This document shows positions 1 through 7,386 of a stretch of 19,121 bases of DNA, one piece after another (positions within the stretch are counted from its first letter, which is position 1; each line of letters opens with the position of its first letter). The notes beneath the pieces are model-generated. The model was not told where the DNA came from. It saw only the letters and a program-made list of their open reading frames with translations, and searched no databases. The DNA is taken from NCBI RefSeq assembly GCF_036404855.1, contig NZ_DASWYS010000145.1, positions 1-19,121 on the forward strand, written 5' to 3'. The stretch is from Pelomonas sp036404855 (GTDB lineage Bacteria; Pseudomonadota; Gammaproteobacteria; Burkholderiales; Burkholderiaceae_C). The position numbers and the translations under genes were made by a program.

Positions 1-39
1 GGAGAACGACAGGGTGGCTTTGACGTCGGACGGGGTCAT
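1..39 (-). CDS. gltA: Citrate synthase, N-terminal 13 codons only (runs off the window)
   Basis: The minus strand from 39 reads MTPSDVKATLSFS, which resembles the beginning of betaproteobacterial type II citrate synthases. The enzyme condenses oxaloacetate and acetyl-CoA to citrate in the cytoplasm. An AAAGGA ribosome binding site lies just upstream of the ATG. The gene follows sdhE by 28 nt on the same strand, the standard last position of the sdhCDABE-gltA operon in Burkholderiales. Only the start is visible, so the call rests on this short peptide plus context. Confidence 0.8.
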   Translation of the reverse strand, partial: MTPSDVKATLSFS

Positions 40-67
40 GGTTCGGTCCTTTGGGTTTTGAAAAGCA

Positions 68-349
68 TCAGGTGCGCAGGTCGGCAAGGACTTCGCGCAC
101 GGCAGCGGTGTCGATTTCACCACTGGGCTCCTTGCGGCGCAGCAACAGGTCCAATAGGTCGTTGTCGGCCAGGTCCATCAGCATCGTCAGGCCTTCGGCT
201 TGCTTGACGCTGATGCCAGAGTCCACGTGGCGCGTAAAGAATCGTTCGATGAAGAGATCGTTCTCCAGCAGGCCTCGACGGCAACGCCAGCGCAGCTTGG
301 ACAGCGCACGTTCGTCGATCAGGACCGCAGCGACTTCACTCATCGTCAT
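68..349 (-). CDS. sdhE: SdhE, FAD assembly factor for succinate dehydrogenase
   Basis: A 93-residue protein of the SdhE/YgfY (Sdh5) family, which promotes covalent attachment of FAD to SdhA. The family signature RGLLEND (an RGxxE motif, about residues 25-31) is present, followed by a helical C-terminus, and the length is normal for the family. It lies 5 nt after sdhB and 28 nt before gltA, so it is translated with the operon. The start at 349 (MTMSEV) has a second ATG two codons later at 343. No strong ribosome binding site discriminates between them; translation is probably coupled to sdhB termination. Confidence 0.9.
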   Translation of the reverse strand: MTMSEVAAVLIDERALSKLRWRCRRGLLENDLFIERFFTRHVDSGISVKQAEGLTMLMDLADNDLLDLLLRRKEPSGEIDTAAVREVLADLRT

Positions 350-354
350 CGGAC

Positions 355-1056
355 TCAGACCGCGCGGCGGACCATCAGTTCCTTGATCTTGCCGATGGCC
401 TTCGTGGGGTTCAGACCCTTGGGGCAGACATCCACGCAGTTCATGATGGTGTGGCAGCGGAACAGGCGGTACGGATCCTCAAGGTTGTCCAGGCGCTCGG
501 CCGTGCCTTCGTCGCGGCTGTCGGCGATGAAGCGGTAGGCCTGCAGCAGGCCGGCCGGGCCGACGAACTTGTCGGGGTTCCACCAGAAACTCGGGCAGCT
601 GGTGGAGCAGCTCGCGCAAAGAATGCACTCGTACAGGCCGTCCAGCTCCTCACGCTCGACGGGCGACTGCAGGCGCTCCTTCTCCGGCGGCGGGTTGTCG
701 TTGACGAGGTAGGGCTTGATCGAGTGGTACTGCTTGAAGAACTGCGTCATGTCGACGATGAGGTCGCGCACGACAGGCAGGCCCGGCAGCGGCTTGAGCA
801 CGATGGTGCCCGGCAGCGTGCGCATGTTCGTCAGGCAGGCCAGGCCGTTCTTGCCGTTGATGTTCATCGCGTCCGACCCGCAGACGCCTTCGCGGCAGGA
901 GCGGCGGAAGGACAGGCTGGGGTCCACGGCCTTCAGCTTGACCAAGGCGTCCAGCAGCATGCGCTCATGGCCGTCCAGCTCGACCTCGATGGTCTGCATG
1001 TAGGGCTTGGCGTCCTTGTCGGGGTCGTAGCGGTAGATCTGGAAGGTGCGCTTCAT
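355..1056 (-). CDS. sdhB: Succinate dehydrogenase iron-sulfur subunit
   Basis: A 233-residue iron-sulfur subunit of complex II. It passes electrons from the FAD of SdhA to ubiquinone at the inner membrane. The N-terminal ferredoxin domain carries the 2Fe-2S ligands C54, C59, D62 and C74 (CREGVCGSD then C), with Asp in the third position as in E. coli SdhB. The C-terminal domain has C144, C147, C150 and C211 for the 4Fe-4S cluster and C154, C201 and C207 for the 3Fe-4S cluster. All ligands are present. The start follows the sdhA stop by 11 nt. Confidence 0.97.
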   Translation of the reverse strand: MKRTFQIYRYDPDKDAKPYMQTIEVELDGHERMLLDALVKLKAVDPSLSFRRSCREGVCGSDAMNINGKNGLACLTNMRTLPGTIVLKPLPGLPVVRDLIVDMTQFFKQYHSIKPYLVNDNPPPEKERLQSPVEREELDGLYECILCASCSTSCPSFWWNPDKFVGPAGLLQAYRFIADSRDEGTAERLDNLEDPYRLFRCHTIMNCVDVCPKGLNPTKAIGKIKELMVRRAV

Positions 1057-1067
1057 GTCTGGCTCAC

Positions 1068-2837
1068 TTAGAAGGTACGGACCTTCGGCGGAACGGATTC
1101 AACGGACAGGGGCTGGAGGTTCACCGGCTTGTAGTCCAGGCGGTTGCCTTCGGAGTACCACAGCGTGTGCTTCATCCAGTTCTCGTCGTCGCGGTTCGGG
1201 TAGTCGTTGTGTGCGTGGGCGCCACGACTCTCGGGGCGGGCGGCGGCCGAGACCATCGTCGCCAGCGCGGCCTCGATGAGGTTCTCGACTTCCAGCGCCT
1301 CGACGCGCTCGGTGTTGAAGACCTTGGACTTGTCCTTCAAGCCGATGCCGCCGACGCGCTTGGCGACTTCCTGGATCTTCTGCACGCCTTCGTCCATGCT
1401 GGCCTGCGTGCGGAACACGCCGGCATGCTTCTGCATGGTCGAGCGGATGTCGTTGGCGACGTTCTGCGCGTATTCGCCGTTGGTGGCCGACTCCAGGCGC
1501 GCCAGGCGGGCCAGTGTCTTGTCCGCAGCGTCCTTGGGCAGGTCCTTGTGCGACTTCGTCTTGAGGTTGAAGTCGACGATGTGGTTGCCCGCGGCGCGAC
1601 CGAAGACGACCAGATCCAGCAGCGAGTTGGTGCCCAGGCGGTTCGCGCCGTGCACCGACACACAGGAGCATTCGCCGACGGCGTAGAGGCCGTTGATGAT
1701 GTCGTTGTGCTTGCCGTTCTTGGGCACGACCACCTGGCCGTGCACGTTGGTCGGAATGCCACCCATCTGGTAATGGATGGTCGGCACCACCGGGATGGGT
1801 TCCTTCGTGATGTCGACGTTGGCGAAGTTGTGACCGATCTCCAGCACCGAGGGCAGGCGCTTGGCAATGGTGTCGGCGCCCAGGTGGGTCATGTCCAGCA
1901 GCACGTAGTCCTTGTTGGGACCACAGCCGCGACCTTCCTTGATCTCCTGGTCCATCGAGCGCGACACGAAGTCACGCGGCGCCAGGTCCTTCAGCGTCGG
2001 GGCGTAGCGTTCCATGAAACGCTCGCCATTGCTGTTGCGAAGGATCGCACCCTCGCCGCGGCAGCCTTCGGTCAGCAGCACGCCCGCGCCGGCCACGCCG
2101 GTGGGGTGGAACTGCCAGAACTCCATGTCTTCCAGCGGGATACCGGCGCGCGCCGCCATGCCCAGGCCGTCACCGGTGTTGATGAAGGCGTTGGTGGAGG
2201 CCGCGAAGATGCGGCCGGCACCACCGGTCGCCAGCAGCACGGTCTTGGCCTGCAGGATGTGGACCTCGCCCGTCTCCATCTCCAGCGCGGTCACGCCGAC
2301 GGCATCGCCTTCGGCGTCGCGGATGATGTCCAGCGCCATCCACTCGACAAAGAAGTTGGTGCGCGCCTTGACGTTTTGTTGGTAGAGCGTGTGCAGCAGC
2401 GCATGGCCCGTGCGGTCGGCCGCGGCGCAGGCGCGCTGCACCGGCTTCTCGCCGTAGTTGGCGGTGTGGCCGCCGAAGGGTCGCTGGTAGATGGTGCCGT
2501 CGGCATTGCGGTCGAACGGCATGCCGAAATGCTCGAGTTCGTAGACGACCTTGGGGGCCTCGCGGCACATGAACTCGATGGCGTCCTGGTCACCCAGCCA
2601 GTCCGAACCCTTGATGGTGTCGTAGAAGTGGTAATGCCAGTTGTCCTCGGACATGTTGCCCAGGGACGCGCCGATGCCGCCTTGCGCGGCGACCGTGTGC
2701 GAGCGGGTCGGGAAGACCTTGGAAAGCACGGCCACGTTCAGGCCAGCCAGCGACAGCTGCAGCGAGGCCCGCATGCCGGAGCCACCGGCCCCGACGATGA
2801 CCACGTCGAACTTGCGGGTCGAAATCTTTGCCGTCAT
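1068..2837 (-). CDS. sdhA: Succinate dehydrogenase flavoprotein subunit
   Basis: A 589-residue catalytic flavoprotein that oxidises succinate to fumarate. The N-terminal dinucleotide fold VIVGAGGSGMRA begins near residue 13. H47 in RSHTVAAQGG is the covalent FAD attachment site. The substrate-site motifs HPTGVAGAGVLLTEGCRGEG and HGANRLGTNSLLDL are intact. The ATG at 2837 is preferred over a frame-open upstream start at 2888: it begins the conserved sequence and overlaps the sdhD stop by one base (TGATG), implying translational coupling. It is followed by sdhB after 11 nt. Confidence 0.97.
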   Translation of the reverse strand: MTAKISTRKFDVVIVGAGGSGMRASLQLSLAGLNVAVLSKVFPTRSHTVAAQGGIGASLGNMSEDNWHYHFYDTIKGSDWLGDQDAIEFMCREAPKVVYELEHFGMPFDRNADGTIYQRPFGGHTANYGEKPVQRACAAADRTGHALLHTLYQQNVKARTNFFVEWMALDIIRDAEGDAVGVTALEMETGEVHILQAKTVLLATGGAGRIFAASTNAFINTGDGLGMAARAGIPLEDMEFWQFHPTGVAGAGVLLTEGCRGEGAILRNSNGERFMERYAPTLKDLAPRDFVSRSMDQEIKEGRGCGPNKDYVLLDMTHLGADTIAKRLPSVLEIGHNFANVDITKEPIPVVPTIHYQMGGIPTNVHGQVVVPKNGKHNDIINGLYAVGECSCVSVHGANRLGTNSLLDLVVFGRAAGNHIVDFNLKTKSHKDLPKDAADKTLARLARLESATNGEYAQNVANDIRSTMQKHAGVFRTQASMDEGVQKIQEVAKRVGGIGLKDKSKVFNTERVEALEVENLIEAALATMVSAAARPESRGAHAHNDYPNRDDENWMKHTLWYSEGNRLDYKPVNLQPLSVESVPPKVRTF

Positions 2838-3196
2838 CACAGTCTCCACAGCACCTGGATTGCCCAGCCGGCACAGCCAAGCAACCACACGATAGAAAAC
2901 ACTTGCAGGGCCAGTCGCAGGCCGACAGGCTTCACGTAGTCCATCCAGATGTCACGCGCGCCAACCCAGGCGTGGTAGGCCAGCGAGAGGATGGCCACGA
3001 AGGTCAGGACCTTCATCCACTGCGGCGCGAAGACGCTGTACCAGTGGTCGTAGCCCAGTTCGCCGGGCATCAGGAAGCGGGCCAGCACCGCGATGGTGAA
3101 CAGGGCCATCAGCACCGCGGTGACGCGCTGGGCGAGCCAGTCACGCAGGCCGTAGTGCGCACCCACGACGAGGCGCTTGGAGCCGAATGTGCTCAT
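2837..3196 (-). CDS. sdhD: Succinate dehydrogenase membrane anchor subunit SdhD
   Basis: A 119-residue hydrophobic protein with three predicted membrane helices (about 22-44, 59-82 and 92-114). The conserved quinone-site pair D86-Y87 lies in WMDYVKPVGLR, matching the TDYVKP motif of E. coli SdhD. The conserved His in the second helix sits in LAYHAWVGARD. With SdhC it anchors complex II and binds ubiquinone. The start at 3196 (MSTFGSKRLVVG) is chosen because AAGGAC lies at ribosome-binding distance; a longer open frame to 3340 overlaps sdhC and is not family-like. Gap to sdhC is 23 nt. Confidence 0.93.
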   Translation of the reverse strand: MSTFGSKRLVVGAHYGLRDWLAQRVTAVLMALFTIAVLARFLMPGELGYDHWYSVFAPQWMKVLTFVAILSLAYHAWVGARDIWMDYVKPVGLRLALQVFSIVWLLGCAGWAIQVLWRL

Positions 3197-3219
3197 TGTT
3201 GTTGTCCTTGCAGGTTGGC

Positions 3220-3648
3220 TCAGTACAGACCGAACAGCTTGGCGCCGAGCACCACCGTCAGCGCAATGCTCAGGCCCAGCGTGAAGACCGCCGAGCTGTG
3301 GCCCTGGGCCTTGCTGACGCTGTGGGTCGCGTCCATCCAAAGATGGCGCACGCCGGCGATGAAGTGGTGCAGATAGGCCCAGATCAGGCCCAGCACGACG
3401 AGCTTGACGAACCAGGCCGGCAGACCGGCTGCACCGGCCACGAAGACGTTGGTGAAGCCGTCATAGGAGATCTCGGAGCCCAGGCTGGCGTCCAGCATCC
3501 AGACCACGAAGGGCAGCAACACGAACATCAGCACACCGCTCACGCGGTGCAGGATGGACACGATGCCAGCGGGGGGCAGACGGTAACTGACGATCTGCGT
3601 GACGTGAATATTTCGGTATACGGGTCTTGTCTTGGCGCTATCCGTCAT
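3220..3648 (-). CDS. sdhC: Succinate dehydrogenase cytochrome b556 subunit SdhC
   Basis: A 142-residue membrane anchor. SILHRVSGV contains S31 and R35, equivalent to the quinone-site S27 and R31 of E. coli SdhC. H95 in HHFIAGVRHLWMD aligns with the heme-ligating His84. Three membrane helices are visible (about 29-53, 77-100 and 120-141). It is the first gene of the sdh operon. The start at 3648 (MTDSAKTRPVYRNI) begins the conserved N-terminus; the open frame extends upstream to 3726 without family-like sequence. Confidence 0.95.
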   Translation of the reverse strand: MTDSAKTRPVYRNIHVTQIVSYRLPPAGIVSILHRVSGVLMFVLLPFVVWMLDASLGSEISYDGFTNVFVAGAAGLPAWFVKLVVLGLIWAYLHHFIAGVRHLWMDATHSVSKAQGHSSAVFTLGLSIALTVVLGAKLFGLY

Positions 3649-3742
3649 GGTCGAGCCTGCGTAATCGGGGTGAAACCAAACGATTCTAGGCCCAAGAGTT
3701 AACCCGGGCTGGCAGCCATGCTGCACTGCGCCATCGTCAGCT
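3649..3742 (-). promoter_or_regulatory. Leader region between gntR-type gene and sdhC, probable sdh operon promoter
   Basis: This 94-bp stretch precedes the six-gene sdh operon. On the minus strand a good -10 hexamer, TAGAAT, lies at 3688-3683, which would give a leader of about 30 nt. No convincing -35 element is seen 16-18 bp upstream, so the promoter may be activator-dependent. Alternatively the operon may be partly read from the upstream regulator gene. A GTTAAC palindrome sits just upstream of the -10. Confidence 0.4.
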
Positions 3743-4459
3743 TCAGTTCAAGTCGTTGCGGTAATGATCGGCGCCGGTGTGATAGAGGCCGCGCCTGAGT
3801 TCGACCGGCCGGTCGCCGTAGGTGAAGGCCAGTCGCTCCACGCTGAGCAGCGGCTCGCCCTCGGGCACCTGCAGCAGGCGCGCGGCCTCGGGCGTGGCGG
3901 CCACGGCGCGCAGCTTCTCCTCAGCACGGACCATGTGCACGCCAAAGCGCGACTCGAAGAGGGCGTAGAGCGCTCCCGGATGCCCGCCGAGCACCTCCGC
4001 CGTCAGCCCCTCGAAATGCCGTTCCGGAAGCCAGAGTTCATCAAGCACGACGGGTCGCCCGCGCCGATGCAGCAGGCGGCGGACCTCGATGATGGGCTCC
4101 GAGGTGCGCAGTCCCAGTGCGCGGGCGATCTCGGCCGTGGCACGCAGGCGGCGACAGCCCAGCAGCTCGCGCGTGAAGCTGCCGCCCTCGTCGTCGGCCA
4201 CCAAACGCAGGAAGCGAAACTGCTGGCGCGGCGCTGCGTGCGTGGACACGAAGGTGCCGCTGCCCTGGCGGCGCTCGACGAGGTTCTCGGCGGCCAGTTC
4301 GTCCAGCGCCCGTCGCACGGTGCCGGTGCTGGCGCCGAAGCGCTCCGCCAAGGCCGGCTCGCTGGGGAGGGCGTCACCTGGCCGCCATTCGCCGGCGGCC
4401 AGAGCCGCGACGATCAACTGGCGGATTTGCTCGTACAACGGCGCAGGGGTCTTGGGCAT
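3743..4459 (-). CDS. GntR-family (HutC/UTRA type) transcriptional regulator
   Basis: A 238-residue one-component regulator. Residues 1-70 form the GntR winged helix (LYEQIRQLI, GDALPSEPALAERFGAS, TVRRALDELAAENLVERRQGSGTFV). Residues about 85-230 match the UTRA ligand-binding domain of the HutC/FarR subfamily. The start at 4459 (MPKTPAPLYEQ) is preferred over an ATG 11 codons upstream because it starts the conserved part. It lies 94 bp upstream of sdhC on the same strand and divergent from mdh with an 80-bp gap. It is therefore placed to control sdh, mdh or both; this is inference from position. The ligand is unknown. Confidence 0.88.
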   Translation of the reverse strand: MPKTPAPLYEQIRQLIVAALAAGEWRPGDALPSEPALAERFGASTGTVRRALDELAAENLVERRQGSGTFVSTHAAPRQQFRFLRLVADDEGGSFTRELLGCRRLRATAEIARALGLRTSEPIIEVRRLLHRRGRPVVLDELWLPERHFEGLTAEVLGGHPGALYALFESRFGVHMVRAEEKLRAVAATPEAARLLQVPEGEPLLSVERLAFTYGDRPVELRRGLYHTGADHYRNDLN

Positions 4460-4539
4460 GGGTGCATTGCAGCACAGGGTATGCCCGTACACTCAGCGGG
4501 ATTCGCCCAGCTTTTTCAACTGCCCCTTCGGAGACTTCC
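4460..4539. promoter_or_regulatory. Divergent intergenic region between the GntR regulator and mdh
   Basis: This 80-bp spacer must hold the start signals for both the regulator (leftward) and mdh (rightward). An imperfect dyad GTATGCCCGTAC (GTA-N6-TAC, 4479-4490) is the best candidate operator. TACACT at 4488-4493 could serve as a weak -10 for mdh. The mdh ribosome binding site is GGAG at 4530-4533. No strong consensus promoter is visible. Confidence 0.4.
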
Positions 4540-5526
4540 ATGAGCAAGAAACCCGTTCGCGTCGCCGTTACCGGCGCTGCCGGCCAAATCGGCTACGCCC
4601 TGCTGTTCCGCATTGCTTCCGGCGAAATGCTGGGCAAGGACCAGCCGGTGATCCTCCAGCTGTTGGAGATTCCCGACGAGAAGGCTCAGAACGCGCTGAA
4701 GGGCGTGATCATGGAACTCGAAGACTGCGCCTTCCCGTTGCTGGCCGGCATCGAGGCGCACAGCGACCCGATGACTGCCTTCAAGGACACCGACTACGCC
4801 CTGCTCGTCGGCGCCCGCCCGCGCGGCCCCGGCATGGAGCGCGCCGACCTGCTGGCCGCGAATGCACAGATCTTTACCGTGCAGGGCAAGGCCCTGAACG
4901 CCGTGGCTTCGCGCAACGTGCGCGTGCTGGTCGTCGGCAACCCCGCCAACACCAACGCCTACATCGCGATGAAGTCGGCCCCGGACCTGCCGGCCAAGAA
5001 CTTCACCGCCATGCTGCGCCTGGACCACAACCGCGCTGCCTCGCAGATCGCCGCCAAGACGGGCAAGGCCGTCGGCTCCATCGAGAAGCTGGCCGTCTGG
5101 GGCAATCACTCGCCCACGATGTACGCGGATTACCGCAACGCCACCATCGACGGCCAGCCGGTCAAGGCCCTGATCAACGATGAGCAGTGGAACCGCGAGG
5201 TGTTCCTGCCGACCGTCGGCAAGCGCGGCGCAGCCATCATTGCCGCCCGCGGCCTGTCGTCGGCCGCCTCGGCCGCCAACGCCGCCATCGACCACATGCG
5301 CGACTGGGCCCTGGGCACCAATGGCAAGTGGGTCACGATGGGCATTCCGTCGGGCGGTGAGTACGGCATCCCCAAGGAAGTCATGTTCGGCTACCCCGTC
5401 ACCTGCGAAGGCGGCGAGTACAAGATCGTGCAAGGCATCGAGATCGACGCGTTCTCGCAGGAATGCATCAACAAGACGCTGAAGGAACTGACGGACGAGC
5501 AGGACGGCGTCAAGCACCTGCTGTAA
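4540..5526 (+). CDS. mdh: Malate dehydrogenase (NAD type)
   Basis: A 328-residue cytoplasmic malate dehydrogenase interconverting malate and oxaloacetate. The nucleotide-binding motif TGAAGQIGY is at 11-19. Substrate-binding arginines are R95 and R101 (GARPRGPGMER) and R165 (LRLDHNRA), with catalytic D162. The proton-relay histidine is H190 in WGNHSPTMYAD. Length and the TGAAGQIGYALLFRIASGEM sequence match the betaproteobacterial/cytosolic-like class rather than the 312-residue enterobacterial class. The start at 4540 (MSKKPVRVAVTG) has GGAG six bases upstream; an upstream in-frame ATG at 4462 reads through the intergenic region and is not used. Confidence 0.97.
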   Translation: MSKKPVRVAVTGAAGQIGYALLFRIASGEMLGKDQPVILQLLEIPDEKAQNALKGVIMELEDCAFPLLAGIEAHSDPMTAFKDTDYALLVGARPRGPGMERADLLAANAQIFTVQGKALNAVASRNVRVLVVGNPANTNAYIAMKSAPDLPAKNFTAMLRLDHNRAASQIAAKTGKAVGSIEKLAVWGNHSPTMYADYRNATIDGQPVKALINDEQWNREVFLPTVGKRGAAIIAARGLSSAASAANAAIDHMRDWALGTNGKWVTMGIPSGGEYGIPKEVMFGYPVTCEGGEYKIVQGIEIDAFSQECINKTLKELTDEQDGVKHLL

Positions 5527-5555
5527 TCGGGCGTAATGCCCACCCGCCATTGACC

Positions 5556-5579
5556 AAGGGCCGGCTTGCCGGCCCTTTT
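5556..5579 (+). terminator. Rho-independent terminator after mdh
   Basis: AAGGGCCGGC (5556-5565) pairs perfectly with GCCGGCCCTT (5568-5577) and the hairpin runs into TTTT. It ends mdh transcription 30 nt past the stop codon and only 10 nt before the next start codon. Confidence 0.9.
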
Positions 5580-5588
5580 CCATTGCTG

Positions 5589-6590
5589 ATGAACGAACTC
5601 CTGCCTCCCCGCCTGGCCCTGTTCGGCCACGAAGCCCCTCGCGCGATGCTGCCCGTCGTCGACCACTACTGCGGCGTCGAGGCCCGCATGAGGAAGAGCC
5701 TGGCACTGCAGGCCGAGCTGGGTCCGGTCTTCGACATCACGCTGGACGCCGAGGACGGCGCCCCGGTCGGTGGCGAGGCCGAGCATGCCCTGCTGATCGC
5801 CGAATTGGCGACGAGTGCGGCCAACCGCTTCGGCCGCGTCGGCGCCCGCGTCCACCCCTGGGGCCACGCCGCCTTCGAGGCGGATGTGGACACGCTGGTC
5901 GCCAAGGCCGGCGGACGTCTGGCCTATCTGATGATTCCCAAGCCCGAGGGCGCCGAAGATGTCGATCGCGCCATCGCCGCCATCGACGCGGCCTGCGAAC
6001 GCCACGGCCAGCCCCGGCTGCCACTGCAGGTCCTGATCGAGACCCACGGCGCGCTGCGCGAAGTATTCCGTATCGCTGCGCACCCGCGCATCGAGTCCCT
6101 GTCCTTCGGCTTGATGGATTTCGTCTCCGCTCACGGCGGCGCCATTCCCAAGAGCGCCATGGAGCTGCCCGGCCAGTTCGAGCACCCGCTGGTCGTCCGC
6201 GCCAAGCTGGAGATCGCCGCCGCCGCCCATGCGTTCGGCAAGACGCCATCGCACTGCGTCGTCACCGAGTTTCGCGATGCATCGGCACTCGCCACCGCCG
6301 CCCGCCGTGCCGCGCGCGAGTTCGGTTACACGCGCATGTGGAGCATCCACCCCGACCAGATCCGCCCCATCGTCGAGGCCTTCGCGCCCGACGCCGACGA
6401 GGTCATCGAGGCGGCCGAACTTCTGCTGGCGGCGCAGGCGGCCCAGTGGGCGCCGACCTCCTTCCGTGACCGATTGCACGATCGCGCCAGCTATCGCTAT
6501 TTCTGGACCGTGCTGGAGCGTGCCGAACGCACCGGCAGCCCGCTCCCTGTGGAGGCACGGCAGGCGTTTTTCCCAGTCTCCATCGGGTAA
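5589..6590 (+). CDS. CitE-like HpcH/HpaI aldolase-family acyl-CoA lyase
   Basis: A 333-residue TIM-barrel lyase of the CitE/malyl-CoA lyase superfamily. Visible family motifs are DITLDAEDGAPV (about 55-66, acidic metal-site loop), the conserved LIETHGAL, and SFGLMDFVSAHGG in the position of the family glycine/aspartate loop. Members cleave or form beta-hydroxyacyl-CoA thioesters such as malyl-CoA or citryl-CoA; the substrate cannot be read from sequence. There are no citrate lyase alpha or gamma subunit genes nearby, so it is not classical citrate lyase. The start at 5589 gives a family-like N-terminus but has no ribosome binding site, because the mdh terminator occupies that position. Alternative starts (e.g. 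ATG 5646) would truncate the conserved VDHYCG region. Confidence 0.85.
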   Translation: MNELLPPRLALFGHEAPRAMLPVVDHYCGVEARMRKSLALQAELGPVFDITLDAEDGAPVGGEAEHALLIAELATSAANRFGRVGARVHPWGHAAFEADVDTLVAKAGGRLAYLMIPKPEGAEDVDRAIAAIDAACERHGQPRLPLQVLIETHGALREVFRIAAHPRIESLSFGLMDFVSAHGGAIPKSAMELPGQFEHPLVVRAKLEIAAAAHAFGKTPSHCVVTEFRDASALATAARRAAREFGYTRMWSIHPDQIRPIVEAFAPDADEVIEAAELLLAAQAAQWAPTSFRDRLHDRASYRYFWTVLERAERTGSPLPVEARQAFFPVSIG

Positions 6591-6712
6591 AGCACGGACC
6601 TGGGCGAGGCATGAGGCGCCGGACAATCCTCACACCTGCTCACCCCTGGCCGCCCTCACTTCGGCCAAGATGCGCCGCCCCCCATTTCCCCCCTCTCTTC
6701 CGCTCCACCTCG

Positions 6713-7282
6713 ATGCCGTACACCTCGCTCCGCGGATGCGCTGCCGCCCTGATCCTGTGCGCTGCCCTGCCCGCCCTGGCCCAGACTCCGTCGACCAAGG
6801 CCACCGCCAAGCCCATCGCCAAGGCAGCCCCCAAGGCGGCCGCGAAGAAGGCCCCCCCGCCGCCGCCCGAACCCGTGCTGAATGACGCTGACGAACCTCA
6901 GCTCGCCGCCGCCGAGCGCGCCTACATCGGCGACTACGCGTGCGAGTTCAAGGAGCATGTCCACCTCGACAAGCATCCCAAGGTGGCCGGCTATATCAAC
7001 GTCGCCTGGAAGAAGCAGGTCATCACGATGAAGCCCGTGCTGTCGTCAACCGGCGCCCTGCGACTGGAAGACGTGACCGGCCGCACGCTGATGATCCAGA
7101 TCGCGAACAAATCGATGCTGCTGGACACCAAGATCGGCCAGCGCCTCCTGGACGACTGCGTCCATCCCGAGCAGGAGAAGCTGATCGCAGCCGCCAAGGC
7201 CGCCAAGATCGCTGATCCCGAAGCCGAGGCGGCCGAGCAGGCCCGCAGCGGTCTCGGCATCACCCCCATGGCCGGCAAGTGA
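6713..7282 (+). CDS. Secreted protein of unknown function with Lys/Ala/Pro linker
   Basis: A 189-residue protein I do not recognise. A signal peptide is clear: short N-region, hydrophobic CAAALILCAALPALA, probable cleavage after ALA at residue 23. Residues 27-55 form a low-complexity K/A/P linker ending in a run of prolines. Residues 65-150 form a compact domain (ERAYIGDYACEF ... LDDCVHPEQ) with just two cysteines, C77 and C149, possibly a disulfide. An alanine-rich helical tail follows. The start at 6713 is chosen for the signal peptide; it lacks a good ribosome binding site and the frame stays open to 6611. Likely periplasmic. Confidence 0.7.
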   Translation: MPYTSLRGCAAALILCAALPALAQTPSTKATAKPIAKAAPKAAAKKAPPPPPEPVLNDADEPQLAAAERAYIGDYACEFKEHVHLDKHPKVAGYINVAWKKQVITMKPVLSSTGALRLEDVTGRTLMIQIANKSMLLDTKIGQRLLDDCVHPEQEKLIAAAKAAKIADPEAEAAEQARSGLGITPMAGK

Positions 7283-7292
7283 ACCGTCTCGG

Positions 7293-7321
7293 TTGAAACC
7301 CTTGGCTCAGGTATGTAGAAT
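7293..7321 (+). promoter_or_regulatory. Sigma-70 promoter of vapBC (and possibly acnB)
   Basis: TTGAAA (7293-7298) and TAGAAT (7316-7321) are separated by exactly 17 bp, each with five of six consensus bases. The predicted transcript starts near 7328, about 60 nt before the vapB ATG. This is the best sigma-70 promoter in the window. Confidence 0.75.
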
Positions 7322-7350
7322 GAATGCATACTTTCTGATGCATACCTGAG
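7306..7350. promoter_or_regulatory. Probable VapBC autoregulatory operator
   Basis: A perfect 10-bp inverted repeat, CTCAGGTATG (7306-7315) and CATACCTGAG (7341-7350), spans the -10 and predicted start site. Between the arms ATGCATAC occurs at 7324-7331; its second copy (7338-7345) overlaps the right arm, so the region has several GTATG/CATAC half-sites. AbrB-type antitoxins bind palindromes at their own promoters, which fits autorepression. Confidence 0.7.
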
Positions 7351-7386
7351 TCGCTGGCCTGCCGGCGGCCAGCCGCTGGAGGCCTG

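Noticed and set aside
1167..2939. Long plus-strand open frame (590 codons) opposite sdhA
   Set aside because: It is the antisense shadow of a conserved GC-rich gene; no ribosome binding site, no family-like motifs, and low-complexity V/G/H/R-rich content.
5463..5588. Extended N-terminus for the CitE-like lyase starting inside mdh
   Set aside because: The frame is open but runs through the end of mdh and the terminator hairpin; the conserved family sequence begins only at 5589.
6611..6712. Upstream ATG (6611) for the secreted unknown protein
   Set aside because: It would place 34 extra Arg/Pro-rich residues before a clear signal peptide.
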